In this document: piece by piece, positions 42,225-54,032 of the stretch
How the letters are laid out: every line of letters starts with the position of its first letter
How positions within the stretch are numbered: position 1 is the stretch's first letter
Source of the DNA: Scilla litardierei
Taxonomy: Eukaryota; Streptophyta; Magnoliopsida; Asparagales; Asparagaceae
Direction: 5' to 3'
Assembly: GCA_030789695.1 (NCBI GenBank)
Contig: CM061135.1
Coordinates: 114,150,301 to 114,214,300 of the forward strand
DNA: 64,000 nt
Notes under the pieces: model-generated
What the model was told of the DNA's origin: nothing
The model's database searches: none
What the model saw: the letters and a program-made list of their open reading frames with translations, nothing else
Translations under genes and position numbers: made by a program

Positions 42225-43954
42225 TGTTGCGCCCTGTATAGCTACTGCACATGTACTAGAGGGGGGGTGAATAGTACTTTTAAATAATAGGGAGAGTTAT
42301 TCCTAATTATCGTGCAATTAACAAACAACAATGCGGAATAACAACGATCAACAAGAATAAATGCAAACGCAAACAAATGGTTTAATGGGTTCGGATCCAC
42401 CCAAGTCTCCCCGACTTGTTCCCGGTGATCCTACGTCCCAACCACCCGGATCCCCTCCGGATACTTGAGTTAGAAACCCTAACTCAAGATTTCCAATATA
42501 ACCACTTGCGAAAACCTCACAAGTGCAATCGACCTACAATCGATATCCGTGATTCCCACAACCCGGGATCACGCAAACTCTCACAACCGAGAGTGTACAA
42601 TTCAAATATAACGGAAATGAAATGCTTACCAACAAAATACCTATGCCTTGAGATTTCTTACCAAATTAGGGCAAAGAGGATTTTGATGGAGGAAGAGTCA
42701 CCAAACCCTAGCTTCAAGAAGATGACCAGCAATGGAAGCCTAGGGATGAGATGGATGACCTAGAATCAAGCCCTTGGCTTGGAAGGCTCACAACCAATGA
42801 ATCTCTCTTGAAGAATAAGAGTGATGGAGAGATTCTTGAGAATGGGAGAGCTTGAAGATGAGAGTTGAAAGCTTTCTCTTTGAATCAATGGAGCTCTGGA
42901 AATGGCAGCCTTGGATCCTATGAAATAACCCCTTCAGGTATTTAAAGGATCAAGAGAAAAGAGAGAGAGAAACGTCGCTTTCAAAACTCCAACGGATCTA
43001 AATCTGAAGCAGACTAGTCGGTCAAAGAACAACCACTGACCGACTAGTTCATCAACTAGTCGGTCGGTGAAACAACATGAACCGACTAAGAGGTGAACAG
43101 TGAACAGATGAAGATTTCAGACCTAGATAACTAGTCGGTCCAAGAAGACATTCTGACCGACTAGTTTCACAACTAGTCGGTCAGTCAGTGAACGTAGACC
43201 GACTAAGAGGCAACGTGAAATAGTCTGAATACACATTGACTTAGTCGGTCCAAGAACAAAAGTTGACCGACTAGATTGTCAACTAGTCGGTCAACAAACG
43301 TTCTTAGACCGACTAACGATAAACAGTAGCTTAGGAGAAATTTAGCATGAACAGTAAGTCACAACTAGTCGGTCAAAGAAGCATCACTGACCGACTAGTT
43401 CACAAACTAGTCGGTCGGTGAGTCAACGTAGACCGACTAACTGTAAACAGTAAAGTCCAAGAAATTAAGGAATCAAACTAGTCGGTCCAAGAACACTTGC
43501 CGACCGACTAGATCACCATCTAGTCGGTCAGTACTTGTTCTTGTACCAACTAACATGCACAATAAAGTCCGAATCGAAGCGCGATGCTTCGAGGAAGTTA
43601 GAATGAACTTGTGCAAGGATCCTAGAGCTACGAAATGAGTGTAATGAAGATAGAAACATAAGATATACTCAAGGCTTAACATTCTATAGATCGAAGCTAA
43701 AAGACTATAAAATAAACCTTAGCGATCCGTCTTCAAAGCTTCAATCTTCATTCTTGACTTCAAGGAAGGTACAAAAGCTTCAACGAAGCTTTAGGCATGC
43801 GATCACGCGCTTTGAGAAGTCTTGAGACGTCGCTTTGGATGTTCACATGAATTTGGCGACGATCTCCATAACTGCGCTCACAAATTGTTAGTTCATGATA
43901 TATTTATGTTTGCTCATCATCCAAAACCAAATCCGGGGAGTCCAATACTCAACA
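42225..43954 (-). repeat. 5' LTR of the SIRE-like element (1730 bp)
   Basis: It is a near-perfect copy of 36808-38537. Differences seen include CAGGTATTT for CAGATATTT and GGCAACGTG for GGCAAAGTG. It ends CTCAACA at 43954, then the AAAAT duplication. Confidence 0.92.
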
Positions 43955-45646
43955 AAAATTCCCCAGGCTGAACCCTTCCTCGTCCTCGAGGAAGACGAGT
44001 GAGAGTAGGAGCTCGGAGGGAGAAAATAGAGAGAAAAAGAGGAAAAGAGAAATCAAAATCCCAAATCGCCTGTCAGGGCCAACAAAATCAAAAACGCCAC
44101 ACCTAGCAAGCAAGCGACAAATCACAACACTAAACCAAAGAAAACGAGTCCAAACAAGTGTCGTGGGCACACGTGGTGAAGCATAAGTGAGTGTGGTCGC
44201 GTGCTAGCACACGGTGTCACTATCTACATTGTGCAATAAGCTCCATATACGCAAATCCAAGAAAAGACGCAAATATCGATTCGATTTGAAATAAGCGGTG
44301 AATAGTTGCTCAAGCATGCATGAGGAGAAAGTAAGAATCGAAGCGTGTCATGTGTCAGGGACTCCACAACTAGGGACTAGGAAATCACCTCACTATCGCC
44401 TAGATAATAGCTAAGACGTTCCTATTCCAAGTGTTTTCGAAAACGATGGAGGTTGAGAAGATGTGGAGTAGAACACTCGGTGCAAACTCTCGCCTTCCCT
44501 TTATTCTCGGTAGATAGGAAAATATTCACACATTTATTTTTTGGGTTTTGGGCATTTGCATATTTTTTTGGATTTTTGGCTATACATATTTTTTTCTTCC
44601 TTTTCTCTTTTTTTGGGTTTTTCTTTTCTCTCTTTTTTTTTGATTTTTGGATTTTGGGGGTATATACATGTGTGTACTCTCCCAAGTGGGAGAATGGTAC
44701 ACGACGAGGGGATTTGCACAAAGTAAAATAAAAAAGAAATCGGATTCTAGACACTTGGGCAAGTGAGATTTTCTTCGCTAATCAGATCATAGGCTAAATG
44801 GGTTATCCTACTCCTAACCGTGGAATCCCGACACATGCGAAATGAAATATACGATATAAATATAGCATGCATATAGAGGCAGACAGGAGAAGCAAATACC
44901 GCATATTCAAATCGAAACATGATAATTTAGGGGTCATTCCAGGACATGTATATAAATCAAAATCACAAAGTAGAAGCACACCGTAAGCTAGACACGACAC
45001 ACGACTCACACAAAAGCAAAATAGACCCACGATGCATGAAATGCAAGAGGACTCAGCTTCCTAGGTTTAGTGAATGTGATTATCGAAGCCATGCTAGGTG
45101 TGTGTGTGATTCTGTGGCGATTCATCATTTGGGGTCATCTCTAGGGGAGAGAGAGGAGAAAAAGGAAAGAAAGAAAAAGAAAAACACGATGAAAACGAGT
45201 CAAAAACGAAGAAAAAGACACAAAACGACGCACGAAGTGCGACTTCCCTAAGCTGAAACTTGCATTGCCCTCAATGCAATAAAAGTACATACGGGAGGGC
45301 AATGAAGAATGGGGTGAATGCACCGATACAAAGAGAAACGAAAAACGAGGAAATCACATATACGAAACCGAAAAATAAAGAAAGAGGAAAAAGAAATACC
45401 GAAAATACACGATAGAAAATCACACCACACGACATATATAAATAAGCACAACACACAGAAAAAACACGACAAAACACACACAAAAGTTGACTTCCCCCAA
45501 GCTGGACATGATAAAGCTAGCAATATGATATAATCATGACGATATAGAAATATGCTAGGGGTAAGTCAATCGGAGTCGCTTTCGGTAGAATGGTAGGGAG
45601 ATGGCGAGGAGGGTGGTGAATAATGGTAGAAGGAATCCTCTGAGGA
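43955..45646 (-). other. Athila-B 3' untranslated tail, with several PPT-like tracts
   Basis: No gene is seen. The plus strand is A/G-rich in long runs (44020-44050, 45150-45230, 45320-45480). On the minus strand three purine tracts follow an AGC: AGCCTGGGGAATTTT at about 43957-43971 (next to the LTR, the likely true PPT), AGCTTAGGGAAGTC at about 45243-45256 and AGCTTGGGGGAAGTC at about 45489-45503. Repeated PPT-like tracts in the tail are a habit of Athila-type elements. Confidence 0.55.
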
Positions 45647-46891
45647 CTAAGGAGAGGGTGTGCGAATAGGAGAGGGAGGAGCAACAGGCTGGACCACCGG
45701 AGGATCGAAATTTATCGGTGGATCGTGGTGGATTATAATGGCACCGGATGAATCGACACTTAGGTACCAATCGGGAGGATCCAAGGATGGAAAGTGTACG
45801 AGTGTGGCGTACCAAGGATCCGGGTAGAACTCCCACGGTAGATGTGAAATGCGTATGGGGAGGCGCTCCGGAGATGAGGGTGGGAGGATGGCAAAAGGAG
45901 TGTTGGTAGGACTGTAGAGGTAGACTGCATGCTCTTCACCAAAGGGAGCTAGCATACCAATCTCGATCAAGTAGTCACGATCGATACGGCTACGTCCCGG
46001 TAGAATAGGGAGGTGGGGCGGCAGCCTCAAGACACAGCTGACAATAAGAGTAATCATCCCTCCGTAGCAGATAGATCCAGAGGTTGTGTGGCTAACAGAT
46101 GAGATCTTGTAGATGATCCAATGGGCGGTGTTTATGGGTAATGGGATATGACCATGAATCCTGTCATGGGACATTGCGTTAAGAAAGAGGAGCTCATCCC
46201 AAGACACCGTGGAAACATCCACACGGGAGAAAATGGTGTTGGCAAGGAAGCAATGGGCGAAGCGGTAGCACGGATGTATGATGTAGGAGGCGAGAGCTAC
46301 CGAGGGAAAAGTGGCATACCGGGTGAATCGTTGCCAGACACCATCGTCACGAAAGCAAGAAAAGATATCAAACCGATCGTGAGTTGAACATTCAACATGA
46401 CGATCGGGGTGGGGGAAATTCAGAATATTGTTAAGCTCGTGAAAACTCATGGAAAAATCTCCATTGAAGGCACGAAAGGTGAAACCATACTCGGACACTT
46501 CCAGAGAACTGAGGAACTCGAGTGTAAGATTCTGGTGTGTGTTCGCATGGGTATGTAGAAGGTAATCACAACCTATGAAGCGATAATATGCACGGACGTC
46601 CCTAAAGAGTCCAATAGATTCGAGAGTGGGGGAATCGGCGAAAAGAATAGGTCGCATTGGGCGATGAAGAAGAGCTTGCAAACGATTGGATTGCTCTTCA
46701 GAAGAAGGGTTGATGCCAAGGAAAGAAGGGAAAAAAAGGGCCGTATAGGGGATGTCTGCGTGACGATGAGGCAATCTCCTTTCCCTTCCTAGACATCGTG
46801 ACGGCGTAGGGGAAGAATGATAAAGTGGGATATGGTGTCTATGAAGAAGATGAAGCAGATGAAGTGTAGAGACAAATTTAAGATTTTGCAT
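45647..46891 (-). pseudogene. Athila-B ORF1/env-like protein, frame mostly open
   Basis: A long frame on the minus strand carries the ATHILA ORF-1 pattern: LLHRPMRPILFADSPTLES, LFRDVRAYYRFIGCDYLL, LTLEFLSSLEV and FRAFNGDFSMSFHELNNILN, and later WDELLFLNAMSHDR. The protein's function is unknown. The first 30 or so residues of this frame look non-coding. A better start, MSRKGKEIASSSR, lies in another frame at about 46798, so a frameshift near 46755 probably separates it from the body. The C-terminus is Pro-rich. It lies about 350 bp downstream of an array-plus-TATA module of its own (47242-47610). Confidence 0.65.
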
Positions 46892-47241
46892 ATAATTGAA
46901 AGAAATGTGAAGAGTGGAAAGAGGTTACCCATCAATGTTGTAAGATCAAGCACCCGAAAGACCCCACACGGTATGAGGAAGCGATTTGGGAAGCCGTCGC
47001 TTGCTGATTCGACAAGAATTGAAATTTTCAAAAATTTGGGGCTAGGGTTAGGGTTTGGACGTTTGGCGAGTGAATGTTTTTGATGGGAAGGTTGTTGATG
47101 GTGGGGGAGTATGGGAATGAGTGAGGGTGTGAATTTGGGGGTGGAGGGGTTGCTGGAGGAGATCAATTTGGAAGATGGAGAAAGGGGAGACATGTGAACG
47201 GAAATGTAGGGGGGGTCGGGTGAATAAGGTCGGGTGAGGGG

Positions 47242-47253
47242 GAGTATGTATAG
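47242..47253 (-). promoter_or_regulatory. Internal TATA-like box upstream of the Athila-B env-like ORF
   Basis: The minus strand reads CCTATACATACT about 12 bp downstream of the internal palindrome array and 450 bp upstream of the ORF start. The arrangement copies that of the element's LTR promoter. Confidence 0.45.
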
Positions 47254-47263
47254 GGGCGAAAGC

Positions 47264-47610
47264 GAACCGATCGGGTGAGAATTCACCCGATCGGTTGGGT
47301 AAGTTTTGAAAATCTTCTGTCAGTCATCAGCTACAGGTGAGCCGATCGGGTGAGTTTTCACCCGATCGGTTGACCGCATCCCAAACTTTCCCGAGATCAC
47401 TGTGCTTTTCACCCGGACGGCCACACGACCACGGCCTCTATCAACCGATCGGTTGATCTAAATCCCAAAAAATCCGAGAGTTCAGCTCTTCTCACACGAT
47501 CTGCCACCCGGTCTTGATTTGCTCCAGCCGACCGGTTCGCTGAAGAACAGATATACGGCTTTTTCTTATACGTCCCACCCTATCGGTTAAGATCTCAACC
47601 GATCAGTTGG
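47264..47610. repeat. Internal AACCGATCGGTTG-type palindrome array of Athila-B
   Basis: GAACCGATCGGGTGA, TTCACCCGATCGGTTG, ATCAACCGATCGGTTGAT and related half-sites recur between integrase and the env-like ORF. They match the motif of the Athila-B LTR. Confidence 0.85.
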
Positions 47611-47804
47611 TGGCTTGTTTCCTGCAAAAGTCCACAAACAGCCTAAGTCTCTCGACGAAAGTTCCCATTGCTAAATTTATTCAACAAAATAAGAGAAATA
47701 AACCTACAAATAATCCTAAAAACAAAGGTGAGGGTTTAGAACATGGGTTGCCTCCCATGAAGCGCTTTTGTTTAACGTCGTTTGCTTGACGCCTCGTTTA
47801 GTGG

Positions 47805-50409
47805 TCAATTCAGATCCGGAGGGTTTGAAGACGAGTCATATGTCGTTGAGATTTCGACCGGAGAGAATGCTGGTTCTCCTACCGCATAATGTTTTAGGCG
47901 TTGCCCGTTGACTTTGAACGGTTTATCTATTCCCATTATCTCAATAGTGCCGTGCGGGAAGACCTTGGTGACGCGGAAGAGTCCTGACCACCTCGACTTG
48001 AGCTTTCCAGGAAAAAGCTTCAGCCTCGAGTTGAATAGGAGAACTAAGTCTCCTTCCTTGAATTCCCTCTTCAGGATGCGCCTATCGTGCCATCGCTTCA
48101 ACTTCTCCTTGTTGATCCGGGCATTTTCATAAGCATTGAGCCGGATTTCGTCGAGCTCGTTAAGTTGTAGCTGTCAGTGGCCTCCAACCTCCTTGGAGTC
48201 AAAATTTAGGTTCTTGATTGCCCAAAACGCCTTGTGTTCCAATTCCACGGGTAGATGGCATGCCTTCCCATAGACAAGCCGGTAGGGAGTTGTGCCGATT
48301 GGAGTCTTGAACGCCGTCCTGTAAGCCCAGAGCGCGTCAGAAAGTTTTGATGACCAATCCTTCCTAGAGTTGGCCACCGTCTTCTCCAGTATGCTCTTGA
48401 TCTCCCTGTTAGAAACTTTCACTTGGCCGCTAGTCTGCGGGTGATAGGCACGTCCGATTCGGTGTTGTATCCTGTACTTCTTCAAGAGAGCTTCGAATTT
48501 CTTCTCTATAAAATGGCTCCCTCCGTCACTGATTAACACTCGAGGAACGTCGAACCGCGGGAAGATGTTGTTTTTAAAGAACTTGGCGACCACACGGGAA
48601 TCATTAGTAGGACTGGCTATCACTTCTACCCACTTCGACACGTAGTCCACAGCTACCAAGATATACTGATTTCCAGAGGACGAGGGGAACGGTCCCATGA
48701 AGTCGACTCCCCACACATCGAAGATCTCGACCTCTAAAATGTAGTGCTGAGGCATCTCGTTTCTCTTGGAGATGTTTCCCGTCCTTTGGCATTTGTCGCA
48801 AGCTTGGACATAAGTGTGGGTGTCCTTAAAGAGGGTCGACCAATATAATCCACTCTGGAGGATTTTTGCCGTCGTCTTATAAGCGCTCGCATGTCCTCCA
48901 CACTGCTGATCATGGCAATGGGAAATTATGGAGGTCGCCTCAGTTTCAGGAATGCACCTCCGTATGACCCCATTATTATAGGTCTTATACAAATGAGGGT
49001 CGTCCCAATAAAATTTACGGACCTCGTGAACGAATTTCTTCTTCTGCTGATAGCTCACGTTGTGGGGGACGATGGCACATATCAGATAATTTGCGATGTC
49101 GACGTACCAAGGAGTCCAAGCGGAAGAGATGGAAAAGAGATGCTCATCAGGGAGCGAGTCGTCAACTGGGGTAGCATTCAAATTAAGAGTAGGCATTCTG
49201 GAGAAGTGATCGGCAACGACATTCTCCTCCCCCTTCTTATCTTTGATCTCCAGGTCGAATTCCTGGAGGAGGAGAATCCACCTGATGAGACGCGGCTAAG
49301 CCTCCTTCTTTCTCAATAGTTATTTGAGAGCCACGTGATCCGTGTGCACGATTACATTGGCGCCAACGAGATACTGCCGAAACTTGTCTATAGCATAGAT
49401 GACTGTTAGCAATTCTTTTCTGTGGTCGTATAATTTCTTTGGGCAACGTCAAGGGTCTTGCTCGTATAGTATATAACATGTAGATTTTTATCCTTCCTCT
49501 GCCCCAAGATGGCCCCAACAGTATAATCACTAGCATCACACATTAATTCGAATGGTAGACTCTAGTCTGGTGGCTGAATCACGTGTGCGGAAATCAAGGC
49601 TTGCTTAAGAAGGCGGGAGGCTTCCATACACTCGTCGTTGAAGACGAAAGGGGCGTCCTTCACAAGGAGTTGAGTCAACGGCCTGGAGATCTTTGAGAAG
49701 TCCTCTATGAAGCGGCGGTAGAATCCCGCGTGCCCTAAAAACCCCCGGACCCTTTGTAGATTAAGTGGAGGCGGAAGCTTCTCGATCACCTCTACTTTTG
49801 CCTTGTCTACCTCGATCCCCCTTGAAGAAATGACGTGTCCCAGTAAAACCCTTCTTGGACCATGAAGTGGCATTTCTCCCAGTTCAGAACTAGACCCTTA
49901 TCTTGACACCTCTCCAGGACTTTAGTTAGATTACAGAGGCATGAGTCAAACTTTGTTCCGTAGACGGAGAAGTCGTCCATGAAGACCTCCATTATATCCT
50001 GGGAGTAGTCGGAGAAGATTGCGGACATTAATCTCTGAAATGTAACTGGGGCGTTGCAAGGCCCAAACGGCATTCTCCTGTAGGTATACGTCCCAAAAGG
50101 ACAAGTAAAAGTCGTCTTCTCCTGGTTGTCATTATGGATGGGGATTTGGAGAAAGCCAGAGTATCCATCCATGAAGCAGAAGTAGTTGTGCTTCGCCAGC
50201 CTCTCGAGCATCTGATCAATGAAAGGAAGAGGATAGTGATCTTTCCTTGTGGCCTTGTTTAGTTTACGGTAGTCAATGCACATCCGGTATCTCGTGATGG
50301 TTCTAGTGGGTATGAGCTCGTTTTTCTCGTTGCGAATTACCTTCATTCCTCCCTTCTTAGGTACAACGTGCATCGGGCTGACCCAGCGGCTGTCGGAGAT
50401 AGGATATAT
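47805..50409 (-). pseudogene. pol: Athila-B pol: RT, RNase H and integrase, truncated and frameshifted
   Basis: The reading is cut at 50409 in IYPISDSRWVSP by copia-2. RT continues with MCIDYRKLNKATRKDHYPLP and the catalytic FMDD (49972-49980). Frame shifts near 49840, where GHVISSRGIEVDKAKVEVIE follows. RNase H (CDASDYTVGAILGQ) at 49560-49230 has at least three stops. Integrase 49196-48174 shows its zinc finger (CHDQQCGGH...CDKCQRTGN), Asp in GVDFMGP and Asp in LISDGGSHF. The catalytic Glu in SGQVEVSN is a Lys (AAA, plus-strand 48417-48419). A stop at 48174 and the tail to 47805 ([29 protein letters not shown]) complete it. It is inactive. Confidence 0.85.
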
Positions 50410-51016
50410 TGTTGGATATGGAAGACGTTAGTACACCATTGTAGGGGATGTATGAGGGAATACGGACCTCGAACGTCGTGTACACGAAGTCGTGTGCAAA
50501 GGGAATATGTTCCCTTGCGGAGAGGATCTCTAGATTGATGGGAAAGTCGCATTATATGTGCATAAGTGCATGCGACATATGGCTAATAAAGGGGTAATAT
50601 CTTAAGCTTATATTGTACCATGCATATGGTACAACTTAAGCTTATAATATGCCATGTACAATGGTACACCTTAGTTAAATTGTTCCAAAGGAACAATTAC
50701 TCCTAAAATAACTACCTTGGGGGCTATAAATAAGACCCAAGGGTTAGCCATTTACTTACACTTTTGCATGGCATTCTTGCATGCATTTTCATTCTAGCGA
50801 AGCTCTGCCGAAATACTTCCTCTCCCTCTATCCAAGTTCTTAATCTAAAAGTAGAGATTTAGATTGTGGATTTAGTAGCCTTACTCCGTTCGTGAGAAGA
50901 CTCGATCCGTCGTGGCGAATCCGAAGGCAAAGTTCCGAGACTACCGTGCCGCATACGCAAGCGTAAGTCTCAACTTTATTTATCGATCCTAACTCTGTTT
51001 TTGGCAGGATCCTACA
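50410..51016 (+). repeat. 5' LTR of copia-2 (607 bp)
   Basis: It starts TGTTGGATATGG, ends GATCCTACA and is followed by TTGGTATCAGAGCC. TATA box CTATAAATA is at 50724-50732. Confidence 0.9.
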
Positions 51017-51514
51017 TTGGTATCAGAGCCATACGGGTTCGCCCCGGTCAAACCACCGCCCCGTCGAAACTATGAACGAGTCGTTGTCTTTTTCACGAAT
51101 GGGTATCCTACCATTACGGATATGGTAGGAACGCTTCGTGACGGAGAGAACGCATCGGTTGTTCTTTTCACGTTAGGGTCTCCTATCATTACGGATATGG
51201 TAGGAACTCTCCGTGACGGGAAGAACCGACCGTTCACGTAGTATGTTATTTTTCATTTTTGGCACACGGCCATTAGAAAATAACCACTTTCTCGACGAAC
51301 GGGTGCTTCATCGACGAACGGGTGCTTCATCGAGGAAGAAGGTGGTGGTTATTCCCATCGGGGAAGATGAATTTTAGTGCATGTGCACCATGGCCAAATG
51401 GGCTATGAAGGCCATGCACCCCCCTCCCCATGCGGAGGGGGTTGGCTACGGCCAATAACCACCGAGGCAACCCCCACCGGCGGGGGTGTGCGGCCACCCC
51501 ACACAAGGGGAGGC

Positions 51515-51860
51515 CGGCCATGGCCAAAGGGCCATGGCCGGCCAAGGCAAAAATGGCCTTGGCCATGATCGGCCATGGCCAAGCCATGGCCGGCCAAGGC
51601 CAGGCCGGCAGTGGCCGGCCCCGGCCAAGTCCAGGGGCCGGCCTGGCCGGCCCTGGCAGTGGCCAGGGCCGGCGCCCTGGCCTCGGCCAGGGCCTGGCCG
51701 GCCCTGGCAGAGGGCCAGGGCCGGCCGGCCGGCCCTGGCCGGCCTCGGCCAGGGCAGAGGCCCTGGCCGAGGGGGCCAGGGCCCCTGGCCGGCCAGGGCA
51801 GAGGCCCTGGCCGGCCCTTGGCCAAGCCTCGGCCAGGGCAGAGGCCCTGGCCGGGAGAAG
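51515..51860. repeat. GC-rich GGCCGGCC palindrome array in the copia-2 leader
   Basis: It corresponds to 26270-26580 of copia-1 but is longer and rearranged internally, with the same word set (GGCCGGCC, CCATGGCC, GGCCAGGGC, GGCAGAGGCC). The flanking leader aligns well, so this block changes faster than its surroundings. Confidence 0.9.
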
Positions 51861-52725
51861 TTGCAGACCAAATAATTGGTCAACCAATTTGGTTGTTTTG
51901 GTCGACCAATCCGGCAGAAGGTCTTGGTCGATCGCAAACTTGCCGACTGACCCATACGGGGTGACAAAAGGCCTTGGTCAAACTCGAATGTGCCGATTAG
52001 CCTATACGGGGCTAACCACAGTGCCGACTAGCCCATACGGGGCTAACATTTTAATGAAGTTTTTCCTTGGGCTCTACTCCTTGAAGATTAGCCATAGTGC
52101 TCTACTTCATGTGAGATTAGACATGTCATTGTGCTCTACTCTACGGAGATTAGCCAATGTACTTATGACGTTGTGCTCTACTCTACGGAGATTAGCCAAT
52201 GTATTTTAAATTTTTTTTTGAAAAGGATGTTTTCAAATAGGTTATGTCACGTCCTTAATTGGGATAGCGCAATTTAGAATTCCAAGTCCTACCACGATCC
52301 GGCCATGGTTATCTAACCCATGGGTGTGTAGAACAGGTCTCGTGGCTTGGCAATTGTTGCGCTAAAATTCTTTGCGCAAACTCTCACCTATTCCATTTTG
52401 AAAGATATGTTTTTCAAAAGTAATTTTCCGCTGCGAAGTACTATAAGAGTACGATTGTTTGATAAGTGATGGGGGAATATTGAAGGTTGTTCTAGATGGT
52501 GATTGGAATCATAGAGACCTTTTCGATTCTGGAACAACATCTTCAATATTTTTCGAAAGTAACTTATCAAATATAATATAATTCCAAGTGGGATTTGAAT
52601 TTTTAGAACTATCCAAATGGGATATTCTATTATCATTTCAAGTGGGAGTTATATTTTAAGAATTTTTATGCAATGTTTTGATCAAACCTTCGGTTTTGTG
52701 TCTTTTGCAGCATTTTAAAAGTAAA

Positions 52726-53995
52726 ATGTCTTCCGCTTCAAAGAATATCGTCGCTGAGTTAAACATAGGTGAAAAACTCAACAGCGATAATTACAAACTT
52801 TGGTCCATCAAGATACAATACGTTCTAGAGGAGCAAGAAGTGCTCGAATCTCTAAAGAACGTTATGATTGAACCCGAGTTGGGCACTACGGCCCAACACC
52901 GACGAGACAAGGAAGCTTTTGATGCTTGGTCTCGGAAGAACAAGATAGCGCGCATTACGTTATTAAGCAGTATGGCTGATGACATAATGCACATCTTCCG
53001 AGAACATGACCTAGCCATGGACATATGGTCCAAGCTAGAGGAGAAGTTCGGTGGCACATCGGTGTCCAAACTTCGCTCCTTAACTATAAGGTTCGATTCA
53101 TATAAGAAACGTCCAGATCATTCCATGGGGAAACATCTGCGACATATGGCGAACCTTATCTCAGAGTTAAAGGATGCAGGTCATGTGCTCACAGATGAGC
53201 AACAAATCCAAGCAGTCATACGTTCCCTACCAAATGGGTGGGATCAGATGAAGATGCATCTCACTCATAATGAGAGCATCAAAACCTTCAACGATGTTTC
53301 CAAGCACATCAAATTAGAGGAAGAGCGGCTTGCGGCTGCCAAGCCAAATGCAGAAGTGCACATGGTTGCTAGTTCCTCACACGGGGGAAAGAAACGTAAA
53401 GATCGTTTGAAGTCTTCTAATGAACGTAATAAGCAACCTGAGTCTACCAAGGAACCCAAACATAAGGGTGGGCACAAGAAATTGCACAAGAAGAAAGACT
53501 TGAAAAGGATCAAGTGCTTCAAGTGCAACAAGCTCGGTCACTATGCTCGTTCGTGTACGAGTGGAAATGATGAGGTAACTTGTAATACTAGTTACATATG
53601 TGTTTCTAGTTCAATATTTCTTGTGGAATCTAATCCATTTTGGGATAATTGATTCAGGTGCCACCGACCACATAGCAAAGGACAGACGGTCCTTCGTGGA
53701 GTATCACCGGATACCCCAAGGAATGAAGTGGATCAATGTAGGAAACAACACACGTGTTGAAGTGAAAGGCGTTGGGACTCGCAAGCTAGTCTTGGACAAC
53801 GACCGCACTCTCCTACTTCATGATGTTCTCTTCATTCCATATATTCAAAGGAATATTAAAACTGTGGTCAATTTAATGGGTCTTGGTTATAGTTGGTTCC
53901 TTCATGATTGTAATATGGACCTATTTTGTAATAATTCCTTTATTGGTACTGGGTTTGTATTTCAAAGGATTTATTGTAATAAGTACAATGTATGA
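52726..53995 (+). pseudogene. gag: Copia-2 gag and protease, one frameshift
   Basis: From the ATG at 52726 (MSSASKNIVAEL) the gag aligns with copia-1 throughout, including LTDEQQIQAVIRSLPNGWDQ and the zinc knuckle CFKCNKLGHYARSC. A one-base loss near 53640 ends the frame at 53652. The next frame picks up at IIDSGATDHIAKD, the protease active site, and runs to 53995 past TRKLVLDNDRTLLLHDVLF. It preserves Glu at the position of copia-1's TAA stop. Confidence 0.85.
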
Positions 53996-54032
53996 TTCCT
54001 TATGTAATGAAAATTTCCTTGTGACAAATTCT

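Larger units (their letters stand above)
36808..43954 (-). mobile_element. SIRE-like Ty1/copia element, gag only, TSD AAAAT, very recent
   Basis: Two 1730-bp LTRs (36808-38537 and 42225-43954) differ at only about six or seven sites that I could find. The duplication AAAAT is at 36803-36807 and 43955-43959. On the minus strand: primer site, a 785-residue gag, about 1.25 kb of non-coding sequence (38551-39816, no gene seen), PPT and 3' LTR. Pol is absent. The LTR termini, the GATGATGACAAACC-like motif beside the PPT and the gag type fit the SIRE/Maximus lineage. Its youth with no pol implies trans-mobilisation. A second copy begins at 60719. Confidence 0.9.
35165..50409 (-). mobile_element. 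Athila-B: minus-strand Athila-like element with pol and env-like ORF, interrupted twice
   Basis: On the minus strand the order is a pol fragment cut at 50409 by copia-2, RT, RNase H, integrase (to 47805), a palindrome array with TATA, the env-like ORF (46891-45647), a long A/G-rich tail, the PPT at about 43955-43972, and the 3' LTR (36802 down to about 35165). A SIRE-like element sits exactly at the PPT-LTR junction. The 5' LTR, gag and protease lie beyond copia-2 and the assembly gap and are not seen. Confidence 0.8.
50410..54032 (+). mobile_element. Copia-2: second copy of the copia-1 family, 3' end lost in assembly gap
   Basis: The LTR (50410-51016), primer site (51017), leader hairpins, GC-rich array and gag all match copia-1 in order, with clear divergence. 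It is inserted in Athila-B RT; the left flank TATAT (50405-50409) is the presumed duplication, untestable here. The element runs into 500 Ns at 54033. Integrase onward and the 3' LTR are missing, and the sequence after the gap is unrelated. Confidence 0.88.

Noticed and set aside
37015..42763. Duplicated 115-residue open frames at 36999-37346 and 42416-42763
   Set aside because: They lie in the two LTRs of the SIRE-like element, in its U5 side, without family resemblance; identity is due to the LTR pair.
44453..44731. Phe-rich membrane-protein-like frame
   Set aside because: It arises from a T-rich run in the Athila-B 3' tail; no start context or family match.
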